The notes under the pieces were generated by a model, which saw only the letters and a list, made by a program, of their open reading frames with translations, searched no databases and was not told where the DNA came from. The position numbers were made by a program, and so were the translations under genes. Positions 22,663-23,525 of a DNA stretch of 23,525 nt are shown piece by piece. The first letter of the stretch is position 1, and each line of letters begins with the position of its first letter. The DNA comes from JBBQSF01 sp038214085 (GTDB taxonomy: Bacteria; Bacteroidota; Bacteroidia; Bacteroidales; CG2-30-32-10): positions 1 to 23,525 of the forward strand of contig JBBQSF010000038.1 of NCBI GenBank assembly GCA_038214085.1, written 5' to 3'.

Positions 22663-23525
22663 ATGACAAGAGGGCAAATTGTTGAAAAGGTATTCAGAAT
22701 AAGCTCTTCGAAAGAATTTAACGCACTTTCGCTCGAAATATTTTGTTACCAATTTCAAAACAACCTAGTTTACCGAAAGTTTTGCCATTTCCTTCACAAA
22801 ACGCCCGAGAATGTTAAAACGCCCGAACAAATCCCCTTCCTGCCTGTTGATTTGTTTAAAACCCATAAAGTCAAATCCGGAAATCTACAATCAGAACAAA
22901 TATTTATAAGCAGCGGTACAACATCGGCAAACCGTTCCAAACATTATGTAACTGATGCATCAATTTATAAAAAAAGCATCAATAAGTGCTTTAAATATTT
23001 TTTTGATAAAAATGAACAATTTACTTTTCTGGCACTTTTGCCTGGCTATCTGGAACAAAAAAATTCATCGCTAGTATATATGGTGAACCATTTAATGAAA
23101 TCTTCCGATTACACTGAGGATTCGGGATTTTATCTGTATGATCACGAAGAACTCTATTCCAAACTTGTTCTGCTATCTTCACAGAAAAAAAGAAGGGTTT
23201 TGTTAATTGGCGTCTCTTATGCCTTACTTGATTTTTCAACAAAATACACAATTGATTTTCCAGGTTTGGTTGTAATGGAAACAGGAGGCATGAAGGGATT
23301 ACGAAAAGAATTAATTCGTGAAGAACTTCATGAAATTTTGAAAAAAACCTTCCATGTTCCTTGTATTTATTCTGAGTATGGAATGACAGAACTATTATCG
23401 CAGGCTTATTCCAAAGGAAATGGTCTGTTTGAAAGTCCACCTTGGATGAAAATTACATTACGCGATCCCGAAGACCCCTTGAGTTATTTTTCCAAAGGAA
23501 GTGGTGCAATTAACGTTACAGATCT
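22663..23525 (+). CDS. LuxE-like acyl-protein synthetase/acyltransferase, partial
   Basis: An open frame of 287 codons from the ATG at 22663 runs off the right edge. It resembles LuxE-type acyl-protein synthetases, adenylate-forming enzymes that activate a fatty or other carboxylic acid and pass it to a protein thiol. Visible motifs are the helical N-terminus (FNALSLEIFCYQFQNN), PFLPVDLFKTH (58-68), the phosphate-binding loop FISSGTTS (81-88), VVMETGGMKG (203-212) and YSEYGMTEL (236-244), the last typical of adenylate-forming enzymes. In luminous bacteria LuxE works with LuxC and LuxD, none of which are seen here; Bacteroidota often carry such genes without luminescence, with unknown acceptor. 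It is divergent from the lipoprotein cluster. At most a few tens of residues seem to be missing. Confidence 0.87.
   Translation, partial: MTRGQIVEKVFRISSSKEFNALSLEIFCYQFQNNLVYRKFCHFLHKTPENVKTPEQIPFLPVDLFKTHKVKSGNLQSEQIFISSGTTSANRSKHYVTDASIYKKSINKCFKYFFDKNEQFTFLALLPGYLEQKNSSLVYMVNHLMKSSDYTEDSGFYLYDHEELYSKLVLLSSQKKRRVLLIGVSYALLDFSTKYTIDFPGLVVMETGGMKGLRKELIREELHEILKKTFHVPCIYSEYGMTELLSQAYSKGNGLFESPPWMKITLRDPEDPLSYFSKGSGAINVTD

Noticed and set aside
23021..23440. Minus-strand frame of 139 codons
   Set aside because: It is fully antisense to the LuxE-like gene, which has clear family motifs; the antisense product has no recognisable features.

Overview
The window is AT-rich, densely coded chromosomal DNA from a member of the Bacteroidota. 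Four things point there. One secreted protein carries a type IX secretion (Por/T9SS) C-terminal sorting domain. There is a DUF4270 lipoprotein and a stand-alone GT5-like protein beside panC-panD. Promoters fit the phylum pattern TTG/TTTG, about 20 bases, then TAnnTTTG. Shine-Dalgarno sequences are essentially absent. Nothing indicates a phage, plasmid, IS element, CRISPR array or defence island; gene content is core metabolism, translation and cell envelope.

Layout. 1-965 (-) is the membrane half of an MsbA-type ABC exporter, cut by the window edge. It is divergent from gltX (1088-2617, +), which overlaps a prolyl-tRNA editing protein (2596-3120, +). A bidirectional terminator at 3121-3157 separates that pair from a convergent secreted M43 metalloprotease (3173-5443, -). 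Next comes a two-gene O-acetylation operon on the - strand: an AlgI-like MBOAT enzyme (6807-8261) followed by an AlgJ/AlgX-like SGNH protein (5658-6803). Uridine kinase (8433-9044, +) and a PpiD-like periplasmic folding factor (9194-11335, +, strong terminator) follow.

11438-11842 (-) is a small orphan STAS/SpoIIAA-like protein with its own promoter and a GTG start. 15933 down to 11907 (-) is a likely operon: GT5-like protein, DUF4270 lipoprotein (TTG start), then GlmS. Divergent from it runs panC-panD-LPG-synthase-TM-like protein-RfaE2-like nucleotidyltransferase (16083-18814, +). It is followed by a small lipoprotein with its own promoter and radA (to 20641). tRNA-Phe(GAA) lies at 20701-20773, behind the best promoter in the window. 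A stretch rich in inverted repeats follows. Then come three small - strand envelope proteins (two lipoproteins, one membrane-anchored coiled-coil protein; 20948-22618) and, divergent from them, a truncated LuxE-like acyl-protein synthetase (22663 to the right edge).

Themes. Much of the region serves the envelope: amino-sugar supply (GlmS), heptose activation (RfaE2-like), polysaccharide O-acetylation, lipid or polysaccharide export, outer-membrane protein folding (PpiD) and several lipoproteins. I did not find a convincing undescribed multi-gene system. The most interesting leads are the GT5-like protein that lacks the glycogen-synthase nucleotide-sugar motif and C-terminal domain, its operon with DUF4270 and glmS, the editing protein coupled to GltX instead of ProRS, and the structured intergenic stretch after tRNA-Phe.
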